NCBI GenBank assembly: GCA_017643305.1
Contig: JAEPNQ010000046.1
Span: forward strand, 1 to 32,527
Length of the DNA: 32,527 nt
Reading direction: 5' to 3'
DNA from: Marinibacterium sp.
GTDB lineage: Bacteria > Pseudomonadota > Alphaproteobacteria > Rhodobacterales > Rhodobacteraceae
Under the pieces are notes generated by a model, which worked only from the letters and a program-made list of their open reading frames with translations, did not search any database and had not been told where the DNA came from. This document shows, in pieces, positions 1 to 8,216 of this stretch. Within the stretch, counting starts at the first letter, position 1; each line of letters starts with the position of its first letter. Position numbers and translations under genes: made by a program.

Positions 1-19
1 CAAAGACTACGTTCCACCC

Positions 20-63
20 GACCGGCTTCGCTTGAGCTCCGCATTGGCTCCGCTCAGCCGGTC
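20..63 (-). terminator. Stem-loop downstream of the small membrane protein gene
   Basis: Perfect 8-bp arms GACCGGCT (20-27) and AGCCGGTC (56-63) enclose a second short pairing (GAGC/GCTC). The structure begins 15 bases after the stop codon of the minus-strand small gene, where a transcript end is expected. There is no T-tract, so a rho-independent terminator is only a possibility. It could equally be a bidirectional terminator for a gene outside the window. Confidence 0.35.
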
Positions 64-78
64 TTGACCACAACCCAA

Positions 79-249
79 TCACAAGAAAGAAACAGGAGCG
101 GATTCTACACCTGAACGGCCCGGATCAGGGGGCAACGTCAGGTTCGTTATACTGATACCGTTTACATCAATACCGATGAACGCAAATAGAACTAAAAGCA
201 GTGCACCGATAGCGAATAGGCCCCATCCTATTAAATCCATATTTTTCAT
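79..249 (-). CDS. Small single-pass membrane protein (56 aa), function unknown
   Basis: An uninterrupted reading frame from ATG at 249 to TGA at 79 encodes 56 residues. A strong ribosome binding site (TTTAGGAG) lies just upstream of the ATG, which is the main reason to believe it. Residues about 6-27 are hydrophobic (core GLFAIGALLLVLFAFIGI) and would form one transmembrane helix. A polar, proline-containing tail of about 25 residues follows. I do not recognise the family. Codon use is more AT-rich than in the catabolic genes, which suggests a different origin (mobile or phage-related DNA). A stem-loop follows the stop codon. Confidence 0.6.
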   Translation of the reverse strand: MKNMDLIGWGLFAIGALLLVLFAFIGIDVNGISITNLTLPPDPGRSGVESAPVSFL

Positions 250-1076
250 ACTCCTAAAGTTAGTCTCTCCCGCCGGAGCGTCTCCCCATGCTCCAATTGG
301 GTCTGTGCTAGCTTAGCCAGCCAAACATGCACCTAGTCAAGCCAGTCAAGCGTCTCACGCAAGTTTAATTGCAACCTGCTTCTATCGCTTTCCGCTTCCG
401 ACACTGATCCTAAATCAACTGGGCAAAAAGGCGCCATATGTGCAAATTTGAACTTGCCGCCCTTTGCCATATCACGCGCATCGAGCCGGTCCAGGACAGC
501 TCTGCGCGGACTCAACGAACTACCGGGCCAACCACCCCCTAACGGGTCCTTCGCAAACACCGTGGAAGTGGGTTGGTCGCGCCACTTTTGTTTTCTAGCG
601 ACAGAATGTTGTAAAGGGGGAGGAGGAAATAGAAAGGATCTTGGATGGCTACTTTGGCAGAGGTTGGCGCACATCTCCAGATAGAGCCAGCTAAGGTCGC
701 GTTGGTGGATCACTTTAAGAGGGCATGATCTGTGCTTTCTGGCGGGGGAAAGCTGGCCGGAGCAAGTGGAGCGCGTGTTCGATTAGCGGCTGGCGTTTGG
801 TCTCAAACGAGGCAGGCACCGTTCCTGTTTCAGATAGAGCGGACGTTCGTGCATTTTGCAGCAAATGCCTGGTGAGAGCCCAAAGCGACTGATGCCTCGT
901 GGAGCCTGAACTGGCAATAAGGGGCGAGAACCGGACTTTCTCTTCGGACGCGAGCCAGACGGGCCATAGCGATGAAAGCCGCCGTTCAATCGGAGCACCT
1001 TCCGCGCTGCACCGCAGGTCAGTTTTGAGCCCAATGAGGCCAGCATATTGCCGGTCATTCGCCAAGCGGCCCTGGG
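250..1076. other. Intergenic stretch with no supportable gene
   Basis: About 0.8 kb between the small membrane protein gene and the 3' end of the hydrolase gene. Open frames exist on both strands, but none has a good ribosome binding site, recognisable domain or plausible composition. The stretch contains a block (501-558) similar to one near the other end of the window. It looks like degraded or non-coding DNA. Confidence 0.6.
501..558 (+). repeat. Dispersed repeat, copy 1
   Basis: This block aligns with 31280-31335 in the same orientation with two small gaps. Shared stretches include TCTGCGCGG, CCGGGCCA, and a TAAMGGRTCCTTYGCAAA-type core. Both copies are in non-coding DNA flanking the catabolic genes. 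I judged similarity by eye at roughly three-quarters identity. It is probably a degenerate dispersed intergenic element. Confidence 0.5.
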
Positions 1077-1997
1077 TCAATTCAGCGATATCCTCAGCTT
1101 GGCGGCGGCCTCGTCAAAGGCATTTTCAATTACCGGCGACGTCACTGGCAGCGACAAGAAGCCATGGATCATCCCAGGCAGGCAGGTCAGGTCGGACACG
1201 ACACCATTGGCCAAAAGGCGGCGGTGAAGGGCTTCCCCCTCATCGCGGAGCGGATCATGCTCCGCAGTGTTGATTGTCGTCGGAGGGAAGCTGGAAAAAT
1301 CCTCTAGTTCGAGAGGCAACGGAGTCCCGTCCCTGTCTTCACTGGTGTCCAGATAGCACGTCCAAAACCACGCCATGGCCTCTTGCGTCAGTAGAGGGCC
1401 GTCTGCGAATGTCCTTTGGCTAACAGAATCGCAGGCCGGGTCGAGCGCCGGGTAAAACAGCCCGAGGTGGCGCAGATTCCGGCCCGCACGCGCCGCAAGC
1501 GCGGCGACGCTCACGCATATCGCGCCGCCGGCGCTGTCCCCGAAAAGGGCGATCGCGTCGGGGTTGATACCGTATTGCGGGGCATTCCGGATCATGTCCT
1601 TCAGCGCGCCATGGACATCGTCAACGGGGCCCGGAAACCGGGTTTCCGGCGCCAGCCGGTAGCCGACGCTGATGACCGCGGCGCCGGTTTCGCTAGCCAA
1701 ACGGCGGCAGATGCCATCATGCGTGTCGATACTGCCCCAGACAAAGCCCCCGCCATGGCAGAAGATGATTGCCGGCAGGATGGCATCCGCGCTCGGGCGG
1801 TAGTGACGGATCGCGATGTCTCGTCCCGGCAATTGCACGGTGCCGTCAACGATCCTCTCCAAGTCAGGGACTTTGCCCTGATCCATTGCACGATCCGCGG
1901 CCTGGCGGACCCTGTCCAAGGGAATGTGATCCGGCGGCGGGCGCACGGTGTTGCGTGGATCGGACAACAGGTCGGCAAAACAAGGATCAATCGGCAT
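1077..1997 (-). CDS. Alpha/beta hydrolase, hormone-sensitive-lipase type (esterase or lactone hydrolase)
   Basis: A 306-residue protein of the HSL (family IV) esterase group. The oxyanion-hole motif HGGGF is at residues 81-85, the nucleophile Ser155 is in GDSAGG, Asp248 is in EHDPLRDEG, and His278 is in GMIHGF, so the catalytic triad is complete. There is no signal peptide, so it is cytoplasmic. I chose ATG 1997. The frame can be extended to a TTG at 2030, but that lies next to the palindromic operator. It is divergent from the TetR gene and close to a Baeyer-Villiger-type monooxygenase. The likely job is hydrolysis of the ester or lactone that enzyme makes, as HSL-type ChnC does in cyclohexanone catabolism. 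The exact substrate is not visible. Confidence 0.85.
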   Translation of the reverse strand: MPIDPCFADLLSDPRNTVRPPPDHIPLDRVRQAADRAMDQGKVPDLERIVDGTVQLPGRDIAIRHYRPSADAILPAIIFCHGGGFVWGSIDTHDGICRRLASETGAAVISVGYRLAPETRFPGPVDDVHGALKDMIRNAPQYGINPDAIALFGDSAGGAICVSVAALAARAGRNLRHLGLFYPALDPACDSVSQRTFADGPLLTQEAMAWFWTCYLDTSEDRDGTPLPLELEDFSSFPPTTINTAEHDPLRDEGEALHRRLLANGVVSDLTCLPGMIHGFLSLPVTSPVIENAFDEAAAKLRISLN

Positions 1998-2030
1998 ATC
2001 GCGGTAAACTCTTCTGGAAAGTAGAAACAA

Positions 2031-2044
2031 ATACTAATAAGTAT
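2031..2044. promoter_or_regulatory. Palindromic operator, copy 1 (probable TetR site)
   Basis: The perfect dyad ATACT-AATA-AGTAT lies between the divergent hydrolase and tetR genes. The same arms and spacer length recur at 2904-2917 before the monooxygenase gene. TetR-family regulators commonly bind such short dyads beside their own gene, so it is probably the binding site of the TetR encoded at 2135. Confidence 0.55.
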
Positions 2045-2134
2045 TCATTCGAACCATTGTCGCGCAAGCCTGGATATGCCTGATCCGAATGCCAACGCAC
2101 GACACGGGTCAGACAACGTAAGGAGGGTGTCGCA

Positions 2135-2761
2135 ATGGCGTCGGAACGCAAGCCCGGATCGAAACTGCGCGAAGAGGTCGCCGCCCTGAAGCGTCAGCGC
2201 ACGCTGGATGCCGCAACCGACCTTTTCTACGAGAAGGGCTATACCAACACCACATTGGACGACGTGGCAAACCAGTTGGGCGTGACCAAGCCCTTCATCT
2301 ATACCAATTTCGGATCGAAACCCGATTTGCTGGCCGAGATCTGCCGAATTGGCGTCAGCAGCGCGCTGGACGAGGTCGAAAGGGTCCTGGCCCAGGGCGA
2401 GCCCAACGCCTGTACGTTGCAGCGGTTCATCCCGCGTTATGTCGATGCGGTGCTTCGGCGGCAAAAGAACATCGCCGTCAATATCCGCGAGGAAAAGAAC
2501 CTGTTGCCGGAGCATGCCACGGATCTGGCAGAGCTTCGGCGGGCCTTCATGGCGCGAATCGAACTGTTGCTGACCAAGTCCAGCGCGGCAGCGGGACACA
2601 CCCTGACCGACCCTCAGGTTACGGCTTTTGCCGTTGTCGGCGCGGTCAGCTGGACCACGTTCTGGTACAATCCAAAGGGTGCGCTGAGCGCCGAAGATCT
2701 ATCGGGCAAGCTGGCGGACATCGTCCTGAACCTGGTCAAAGACGCCGCCCCGGTCGCGTAG
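2135..2761 (+). CDS. TetR/AcrR-family transcriptional regulator
   Basis: A 208-residue protein with a typical N-terminal TetR helix-turn-helix (about residues 20-66, recognition region around LGVTKPFIYTNFGSK at 48-62). An all-helical ligand-binding domain follows. The start is fixed by AAGGAGG nine bases upstream of the ATG. The gene is divergent from the hydrolase gene and precedes the monooxygenase operon. The two matching palindromes at 2031 and 2904 suggest it represses itself, the hydrolase and the catabolic operon until a pathway ligand binds. The ligand is unknown. Confidence 0.9.
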   Translation: MASERKPGSKLREEVAALKRQRTLDAATDLFYEKGYTNTTLDDVANQLGVTKPFIYTNFGSKPDLLAEICRIGVSSALDEVERVLAQGEPNACTLQRFIPRYVDAVLRRQKNIAVNIREEKNLLPEHATDLAELRRAFMARIELLLTKSSAAAGHTLTDPQVTAFAVVGAVSWTTFWYNPKGALSAEDLSGKLADIVLNLVKDAAPVA

Positions 2762-2864
2762 TCCACAGATTTTTCTACTGATTTTCCCACGGCGGAGACA
2801 GTCGGCGGTAAACCCGCGCGCTTCTGTCCGCTCTGTTCCTCCTGCGGTTTGGCGTCTGAAACTG

Positions 2865-2896
2865 CCCCGGCGGCAGGGCGGGGAGGAAAATTTTTC
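2865..2896 (+). terminator. Putative terminator after tetR
   Basis: The arms CCCCG (2865-2869) and CGGGG (2879-2883) enclose a 9-base loop and are followed by AGGAAAATTTTT. The GC stem plus T-run resembles a weak rho-independent terminator. It would separate tetR from the monooxygenase operon. Confidence 0.4.
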
Positions 2897-2903
2897 TTGA
2901 AAT

Positions 2904-2917
2904 ATACTCACCAGTAT
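2904..2917. promoter_or_regulatory. Palindromic operator, copy 2 (probable TetR site before the catabolic operon)
   Basis: The dyad ATACT-CACC-AGTAT has the same arms and 4-base spacer as 2031-2044. It lies 61 bases before the monooxygenase start and just after a -35-like TTGAAA (2897-2902). A repressor bound here would sit on the promoter region. Confidence 0.55.
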
Positions 2918-2978
2918 GTTTTTCAATTTGTCAGTAGACGACAGGCATCGTCGGTATGTTTTTGTCGGAGGATGCCGG

Positions 2979-4610
2979 ATGGCGCATGTGGAAACGCTGA
3001 TTGTCGGAGCAGGTTTGGCCGGGTTGCGCGCGCTTTACGCGCTGGGACAAAAGGGCATTACGGCCACTGTTCTGGAAGCATCTGACGAGATCGGCGGGGT
3101 CTGGAACCACAACCGTTACCCCGGTGCGCGCTGCGATGTGGAAAGCTTTGACTATTCCTACAGCTTCTCGGAAGAGCTGGAGCAGGAGTGGCGATGGACC
3201 GAGCGCTATCCGACCCAACCCGAGATCCTGCGCTATATCAACCACGTCGCCGACCGGTTCGATCTGCGTAAGGACATCGTTCTGAACACCCGGGTTGAAG
3301 AAGCGGCCTATGACGAGGACCGCGCGATCTGGACCGTGACCGCCGCAGATGGCCGCACCCGGACCGCGAATGTCCTGATGCTGTGCCTGGGCCAGTTGTC
3401 GGCGCCGAAAATCCCATCCTATCCGGGGCAGGACACATTCGCCGGCAAGCTGATCATCAGCGCTATCTGGCCCAAGGAAAAGATCGATTTCACCGGCAAA
3501 CGCGTCGGGATCATCGGCACCGGTTCGTCCGGAATGCAGATGACCCCGGTGATCGCAGAGACCGCCGCGCATCTGACAGTGTTCCAGCGTACGGCCAACT
3601 ATAGCCTGCCCGCCGCCAATGCACCGCTGAGCGATGAAGAGGTGGCGCAGGTCAAGGCAAACTATGCTGCCCGGCGCGAGCAGATCCGCAATTCGCCCAG
3701 CGGGCTTGGCTTCCGGCCGGGCAAGGTGAAGACGCTGGAAGTGTCGGACGAAGACCGCGAGGCGGCGCTGGAGAAATCCTATCACCGGCTTGGTTTTGGC
3801 TTTGCTCTGACCTTCCCGGATATCCTGCTGAACGAAGAGGCCAACGCGGTCGCCAGCGATTTCCTGAAACGCAAGATGGCCGAGCGGGTTTCTGACCCGG
3901 AATTGAAAAAGAAACTGGTGCCCAGCGACCACGGTTTCGGCACCCGGCGCCCCTCGGTTGATGGCGGTTACTTCGAGGCATTCGCCCGCGACAATGTCAG
4001 CCTCGCCGACATCCGCGAGCACCCTATCGTCGAATTCACACCCGAAGGCATTCGGACCGAGGAAAAGCTGCACGAGCTGGATATCGTGATCTTTGCAACC
4101 GGGTTTGACGCGATCACCGGCGCGCTCTTGAAGCCGCGCATCGTCGGGCGCGGCGGTCAGACACTGGCCGAGAAATGGGCTGATGGGCCGCTGACGCACC
4201 TCGGCCTGGCAACCGCCGGTTTCCCAAACTTGGTGATGGTCGCAGGCCCCGGCAGCCCCTCGGTTCTGTCCAACGTGATCGTCTCGATCGAGGAGCAGGC
4301 GGACTGGTACGCGCAGATGCTGGCCACGATGAAGGCCGAAGGCACAGTTGAATTTGAGACCACCGAGACCGCCGAGCAGGGCTGGACAGACTATGTGCAG
4401 GTCCGCGCCCGCGAAACGCTGTATGGCACGGCCGACAGCTTCTATAACGGCGGCGAAGTGGCCGGAAAACCGCGCGTGTTCATGCCCTATTCCGGCGGCG
4501 TCCGGCACTATCGGCTTAAGCTGATCGAATGCGCCGATGCGCATTACGCAGGCTTCGAGCAGCGCACGGCGCCGCTGGCGCGCAGCACCGATGTGGCCGC
4601 AAATGGCTGA
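2979..4610 (+). CDS. Baeyer-Villiger-type flavin monooxygenase with an altered fingerprint
   Basis: A 543-residue class B flavoprotein monooxygenase. It has an FAD Rossmann motif GAGLAG (10-15), the GGVW...YPGARCD signature (39-53), an NADPH motif GTGSSG (180-185) and the ATGFD motif near 373. Arg324 in GTRRP matches the catalytic arginine region of phenylacetone monooxygenase. The long fingerprint FxGxxxHxxxWP reads FAGKLIISAIWP (154-165), with Ile160 where His is expected. The start at 2979 is set by GGAGG seven bases upstream. An upstream in-frame ATG (2916) overlaps the operator. It would oxidise a ketone to an ester or lactone using NADPH and O2. It starts the operon, and the next gene overlaps its stop. 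Confidence 0.85.
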   Translation: MAHVETLIVGAGLAGLRALYALGQKGITATVLEASDEIGGVWNHNRYPGARCDVESFDYSYSFSEELEQEWRWTERYPTQPEILRYINHVADRFDLRKDIVLNTRVEEAAYDEDRAIWTVTAADGRTRTANVLMLCLGQLSAPKIPSYPGQDTFAGKLIISAIWPKEKIDFTGKRVGIIGTGSSGMQMTPVIAETAAHLTVFQRTANYSLPAANAPLSDEEVAQVKANYAARREQIRNSPSGLGFRPGKVKTLEVSDEDREAALEKSYHRLGFGFALTFPDILLNEEANAVASDFLKRKMAERVSDPELKKKLVPSDHGFGTRRPSVDGGYFEAFARDNVSLADIREHPIVEFTPEGIRTEEKLHELDIVIFATGFDAITGALLKPRIVGRGGQTLAEKWADGPLTHLGLATAGFPNLVMVAGPGSPSVLSNVIVSIEEQADWYAQMLATMKAEGTVEFETTETAEQGWTDYVQVRARETLYGTADSFYNGGEVAGKPRVFMPYSGGVRHYRLKLIECADAHYAGFEQRTAPLARSTDVAANG

Positions 4611-5493
4611 TCCAACCGGCACAAGCGGCCAGCGCGTTGGCGTGGTCGGAGCGGGCACCATGGGTGTCGGCATCGTTTATGTCTTCGCCATGGCAGGGTT
4701 CGGCGTAGACCTTGTCGAGCCGGATGCGGCCGGCACAAAGCGCGCGCTCTCCACCTTGCGCGAGGCTGCCGCCAATGCGGTGGTCCGGGGAAAGATAACC
4801 GTTGAAGCCTCGGAAACGGCGCTGGACCGGGTTCAGGCATTGCGGAGTGCCGATGATCTGGTGACGGATCTGGATCTGGTCATAGAAACGGTGCCAGAGC
4901 GGCGTGAGCTGAAACTGCAAGTGCTGTCTCAAATCGACGCCCGCGCGCCGAAGTTGATCGCGACCAACACGAGCGCGCTGTCGATTGATGATCTGGCCAG
5001 TGCGGTGACCGACCGGAGCCGCTTTCTGGGCATGCATTTCTTCAACCCGGTCTGGTCTCTGAAACTGGTCGAGATCATTCGCGGCACCGCCACGAGCGAC
5101 GCGACTATTGCCGAAGCGCAGGCTTTCACCACTGCCATCGGCAAATCCAGCGCCGTGGTGTCCGACACGCCGGGCTTTGCCACCAGCCGTCTCGACCTGG
5201 TGCAGGCGCTGGAGGCGATCCGCATGGTCGAACAGGGCGTTGCCAGCCCCGAAGACATAGATCGGGCGATCACCACCGCTTATCGCCACCCGGTCGGGCC
5301 GCTGCGCTTGAGCGACATGGTGGGCCTTGATGTGCGACTGGATATCGCGCGGCAGCTGGAGACGGCGCTGGGCGCCCATTTCGCCCCGCCGCAGCTGTTG
5401 CAGGAAATGGTCGCGCGCGGCGAGCTGGGCCAGAAATCAGGCAAGGGTTTCTACGACTGGCGCGCCGAAGATAGGCTTTCAAAGGCAGGGTAA
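4603..5493 (+). CDS. 3-hydroxyacyl-CoA dehydrogenase family protein (NAD-dependent)
   Basis: A 296-residue single-function protein of the HBDH/lambda-crystallin/carnitine dehydrogenase superfamily. The NAD motif GAGTMG is at 16-21. Ser124 (NTSAL), the catalytic His145 (HFFNP) and Glu157 are present. The position of catalytic Asn208 of human HAD, 38 residues after the Glu, is Ser195 (GFATSRL). The C-terminal helical domain ends with the typical KGFYDW. I chose ATG 4603, which overlaps the monooxygenase stop by 8 bases. It probably oxidises a 3-hydroxyacyl-CoA, but a carnitine-dehydrogenase-like role on a free hydroxy acid cannot be excluded. Confidence 0.85.
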   Translation: MADPTGTSGQRVGVVGAGTMGVGIVYVFAMAGFGVDLVEPDAAGTKRALSTLREAAANAVVRGKITVEASETALDRVQALRSADDLVTDLDLVIETVPERRELKLQVLSQIDARAPKLIATNTSALSIDDLASAVTDRSRFLGMHFFNPVWSLKLVEIIRGTATSDATIAEAQAFTTAIGKSSAVVSDTPGFATSRLDLVQALEAIRMVEQGVASPEDIDRAITTAYRHPVGPLRLSDMVGLDVRLDIARQLETALGAHFAPPQLLQEMVARGELGQKSGKGFYDWRAEDRLSKAG

Positions 5494-5502
5494 CAGACTG
5501 AC

Positions 5503-6678
5503 ATGGCAAGCGTTTTCAACTCATCCCTCGTCGATACCGCAGACCATCACCAGATGCTGCGCGACAGCGTCGGCAAGCTGGCCGGCAGCTTTGGCCGCAA
5601 GTATTTTCAGGACGTGACCCGCCGCAAGGCCAAACCGGTCGAACTGTGGAACGCATTGGGCGAGGCCGGGTTCATCGGTGTGCACGTGGCCGAGGAATTT
5701 GGCGGCGGAGGTGGCGGCATGGCCGATTACAACGTCATCGTTGAGGAGGTGGCGGCCCAGGGGTGCCCGATCCTGTCGCTGGTCATAGGCTCGATCTGCG
5801 CGCCGATCATCCAGAGCCATGCCAGCCAGGACATGAAGGATGAATGGCTGCCCGGCCTCGCCTCGGGCAAGAAGCGTCTGGCCTTTGCCATCACGGAGCC
5901 GGATGCCGGGTCGAACACACATCAGGTTTCGACCATGGCCCGCCCCGACGGCAATGGCTGGGTATTGAACGGCAACAAGTACTGGACCTCGGCAGTGGAC
6001 GAGGTGGACGCGATCATGGTGGTCGCCCGTGGCGAGGAACTGGACGAACGCGGGCGCGGGAAGCTGTCGCTGTTTTTGGTGCCGACCGATAGTCCAGGGA
6101 TCAGCAAGACGCCGATCGATACCGCGCTGCATGTCCCGGAAACCAGCTTCATGCTGTATTTCGACGAAGTGAAAGTGCCGGGCTCAGCGCTTGTCGGAGC
6201 GGAGGGTGAAGGCATGAAACACCTTTTCGCCGGGCTGAACCCCGAACGCATTTGCGCCGCTGCGATCAACAACGGAATCGCGCGCTATGCGCTTGAAAAG
6301 GCGGCGGTTCAAGCCGGCGAGCGCCAGGTCTGGGGCGTGCCCATCGGCACCCATCAGGGTGTCGCGCATCCGCTGGCGGCGGCCTATGTCGGCGTTCAGC
6401 AGGCCCGCCTGATGACGGCGCGGGCGGCGCAGCTCTACGATCAGGGTTCGCCCGAGGCAGGCGAAGTGTCGAACATGGCAAAATTCGCGGCGGCGGATTC
6501 GTCGCTGGTGGCGCTGGATCAAGCGATCCAGGTGCATGGCGGTAACGGCATGGCGCTGGAATACGGGCTGGCGGATCTGTGGTTTATCGCACGGCTGCAC
6601 AAGACCGCACCGGTCAGCCGCGAGATGGTGCTGAACTTCTTTGCCCAGCATTCGCTGGGTTTACCAAAGAGCTACTAG
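5503..6678 (+). CDS. Acyl-CoA dehydrogenase
   Basis: A 391-residue FAD-dependent acyl-CoA dehydrogenase of normal length. The signature AITEPDAGSN (129-138) is clear. The usual C-terminal catalytic Glu of medium-chain enzymes (IYEGT) is absent: the region reads RLHKTAPVSREM. Glu248 in GLNPERI falls where isovaleryl-CoA and long-chain enzymes carry their catalytic Glu, so activity is likely. It introduces a 2,3 double bond in an acyl-CoA and passes electrons to ETF. It begins 9 bases after the dehydrogenase gene. The substrate is probably branched or long, by analogy with the Glu position, but this is inference. Confidence 0.9.
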   Translation: MASVFNSSLVDTADHHQMLRDSVGKLAGSFGRKYFQDVTRRKAKPVELWNALGEAGFIGVHVAEEFGGGGGGMADYNVIVEEVAAQGCPILSLVIGSICAPIIQSHASQDMKDEWLPGLASGKKRLAFAITEPDAGSNTHQVSTMARPDGNGWVLNGNKYWTSAVDEVDAIMVVARGEELDERGRGKLSLFLVPTDSPGISKTPIDTALHVPETSFMLYFDEVKVPGSALVGAEGEGMKHLFAGLNPERICAAAINNGIARYALEKAAVQAGERQVWGVPIGTHQGVAHPLAAAYVGVQQARLMTARAAQLYDQGSPEAGEVSNMAKFAAADSSLVALDQAIQVHGGNGMALEYGLADLWFIARLHKTAPVSREMVLNFFAQHSLGLPKSY

Positions 6679-6701
6679 GGCCGCAGCTAGGGAAGGGCCA
6701 G

Positions 6702-8216
6702 ATGACCGGAACATTCGCCAACATCCTCCGCCGCAACGCCGCGCGCCGTGGTGCGGCTCCGGCGCTGACCTTCAATGGCCGGACCCAAAGTTTTGCCGAG
6801 TTGCAAGCCGCCAGTTCGCAAGGCGCGAACCTTTTGGCCACCAAGGGGGTGAGCGCAGGAGACCGAGTGGCAATCCTGTCGAGGAACCGGCCGGAGTATT
6901 TCGAGCTGATCTATGCCGCGAACAAGATCGGCGCAACGCTGGTCTGCCTGAACTGGCGGCTGTCCCGGCGCGAAATCGGAGAGATTCTGGGTGACGCAGA
7001 CCCGGCGCTGGTGCTGGTTGACGAGATCGGCGCGGGGCTTTTGCCCGACGGGTTCGATCAGTGCGACGTGCTGCAATTCGGCCCAGAGTATCACGCCTTG
7101 CGCGCGGCCCAGCCGGACAGTGATCCCGGATATGACGGCGCCGCAGACGAGGTTGCGCTGATCCTCTACACCTCGGGCACCACGGGGCTTCCCAAGGGCG
7201 TAATGCTGACCAATGAGGGCATGTCTTACACGGCCGAGTTGGCCAAGGCCTGGGGCATGAGCGAGGAGAGCGTCAACCTGGTCGCCATGCCGCTTTTCCA
7301 CATCGGTGGTTGCGGCTATGGCAGTAGCACCATGCTGGCAGGGGGGCACACCGTCCTGATGGCGGATGTGGACATCCCGACGATCATCGACCTGATCCCG
7401 CGCCACAAGGTCACCCACACCTTCATGGTGCCCGCCGTGGTGCAGGCCCTGCTGAACACGCCCGAGGTAGCGAAGGCGGATATGTCGAGCCTCGAGCTTT
7501 TGATGTACGGTGCCTCGCCCATGGGCGACGTGCTGCTGTGCCGCGCCATCGATACACTTGGCTGCAACTTCATGCATGCCTATGGCATGACCGAAAGCGC
7601 GGGCACCGTCGTCTGCCTGGGTCCGGAATTCCACGACCCCGACGGACCGCACAGCCATCTGCTGAAATCCTGCGGCAGCGCGCTGCCCTGGGTCAAATTG
7701 CGGGTGGTCGAACCAACAACAGGCACCGACCAACCCGCCGGTGAGGTGGGCGAACTGTGGCTCAGAACCCGGATGCTGATGAAGGGTTACTGGCGCAACC
7801 CGCAGGCCACAGCGCAGGCGATTGTCGAAGGCGGCTGGTTCCGCTCGGGCGATGCGGCGTATCTGGACGACGAGGGCCATGTCTTCCTCTTCGACCGCTA
7901 TAAGGACATGATCATCTCGGGCGGCGAGAACATTTATCCGGCCGAGATCGAAAATGTTCTGAATGGTCATCCCGTCATAGCAGAGGTCGGCGTGATCGGC
8001 GTGCCGCATGACCGCTGGGGCGAAACCCCGCTGGCGGTGGTGGTGTTGAAGGAGGGTCAGACCGCCACCGAGGCTGATCTGATCGCCTATACCCGCGCTG
8101 ACCTTGCGCATTACAAGTGCCCCACCCGGGTGGAGTTTGCCGAAGCGTTGCCGCGCAATGCGTCCGGAAAGCTGCTGAAGCCCGAAATGCGGCGCATCTA
8201 CGAGGGCCGTACATGA
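6702..8216 (+). CDS. Acyl-CoA synthetase (AMP-forming, ANL superfamily)
   Basis: A 504-residue adenylate-forming enzyme that makes an acyl-CoA from a carboxylate, ATP and CoA. The P-loop motif LYTSGTTGLPKG is at 155-166. AYGMTES lies mid-protein, the hinge region reads FDRYKDMIISGGENIYP, and the C-terminal NASGKLLK carries the catalytic lysine. The frame is open further upstream, but I chose ATG 6702 because it has GGAAGGG just before it and begins at the family's usual N-terminus. The gene follows the acyl-CoA dehydrogenase by 23 bases and overlaps the next gene (ATGA). It would activate the acid released by the hydrolase or taken up by the TRAP system. Confidence 0.9.
   Translation: MTGTFANILRRNAARRGAAPALTFNGRTQSFAELQAASSQGANLLATKGVSAGDRVAILSRNRPEYFELIYAANKIGATLVCLNWRLSRREIGEILGDADPALVLVDEIGAGLLPDGFDQCDVLQFGPEYHALRAAQPDSDPGYDGAADEVALILYTSGTTGLPKGVMLTNEGMSYTAELAKAWGMSEESVNLVAMPLFHIGGCGYGSSTMLAGGHTVLMADVDIPTIIDLIPRHKVTHTFMVPAVVQALLNTPEVAKADMSSLELLMYGASPMGDVLLCRAIDTLGCNFMHAYGMTESAGTVVCLGPEFHDPDGPHSHLLKSCGSALPWVKLRVVEPTTGTDQPAGEVGELWLRTRMLMKGYWRNPQATAQAIVEGGWFRSGDAAYLDDEGHVFLFDRYKDMIISGGENIYPAEIENVLNGHPVIAEVGVIGVPHDRWGETPLAVVVLKEGQTATEADLIAYTRADLAHYKCPTRVEFAEALPRNASGKLLKPEMRRIYEGRT

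Noticed and set aside
333-1080. Several open frames of 78-126 codons on both strands
   Set aside because: They overlap one another, lack ribosome binding sites and family features, and contain the degenerate repeat.
2916-2978. Upstream ATG start for the monooxygenase
   Set aside because: It overlaps the operator palindrome, adds a non-homologous 21-residue tail, and lacks the GGAGG site that precedes ATG 2979.
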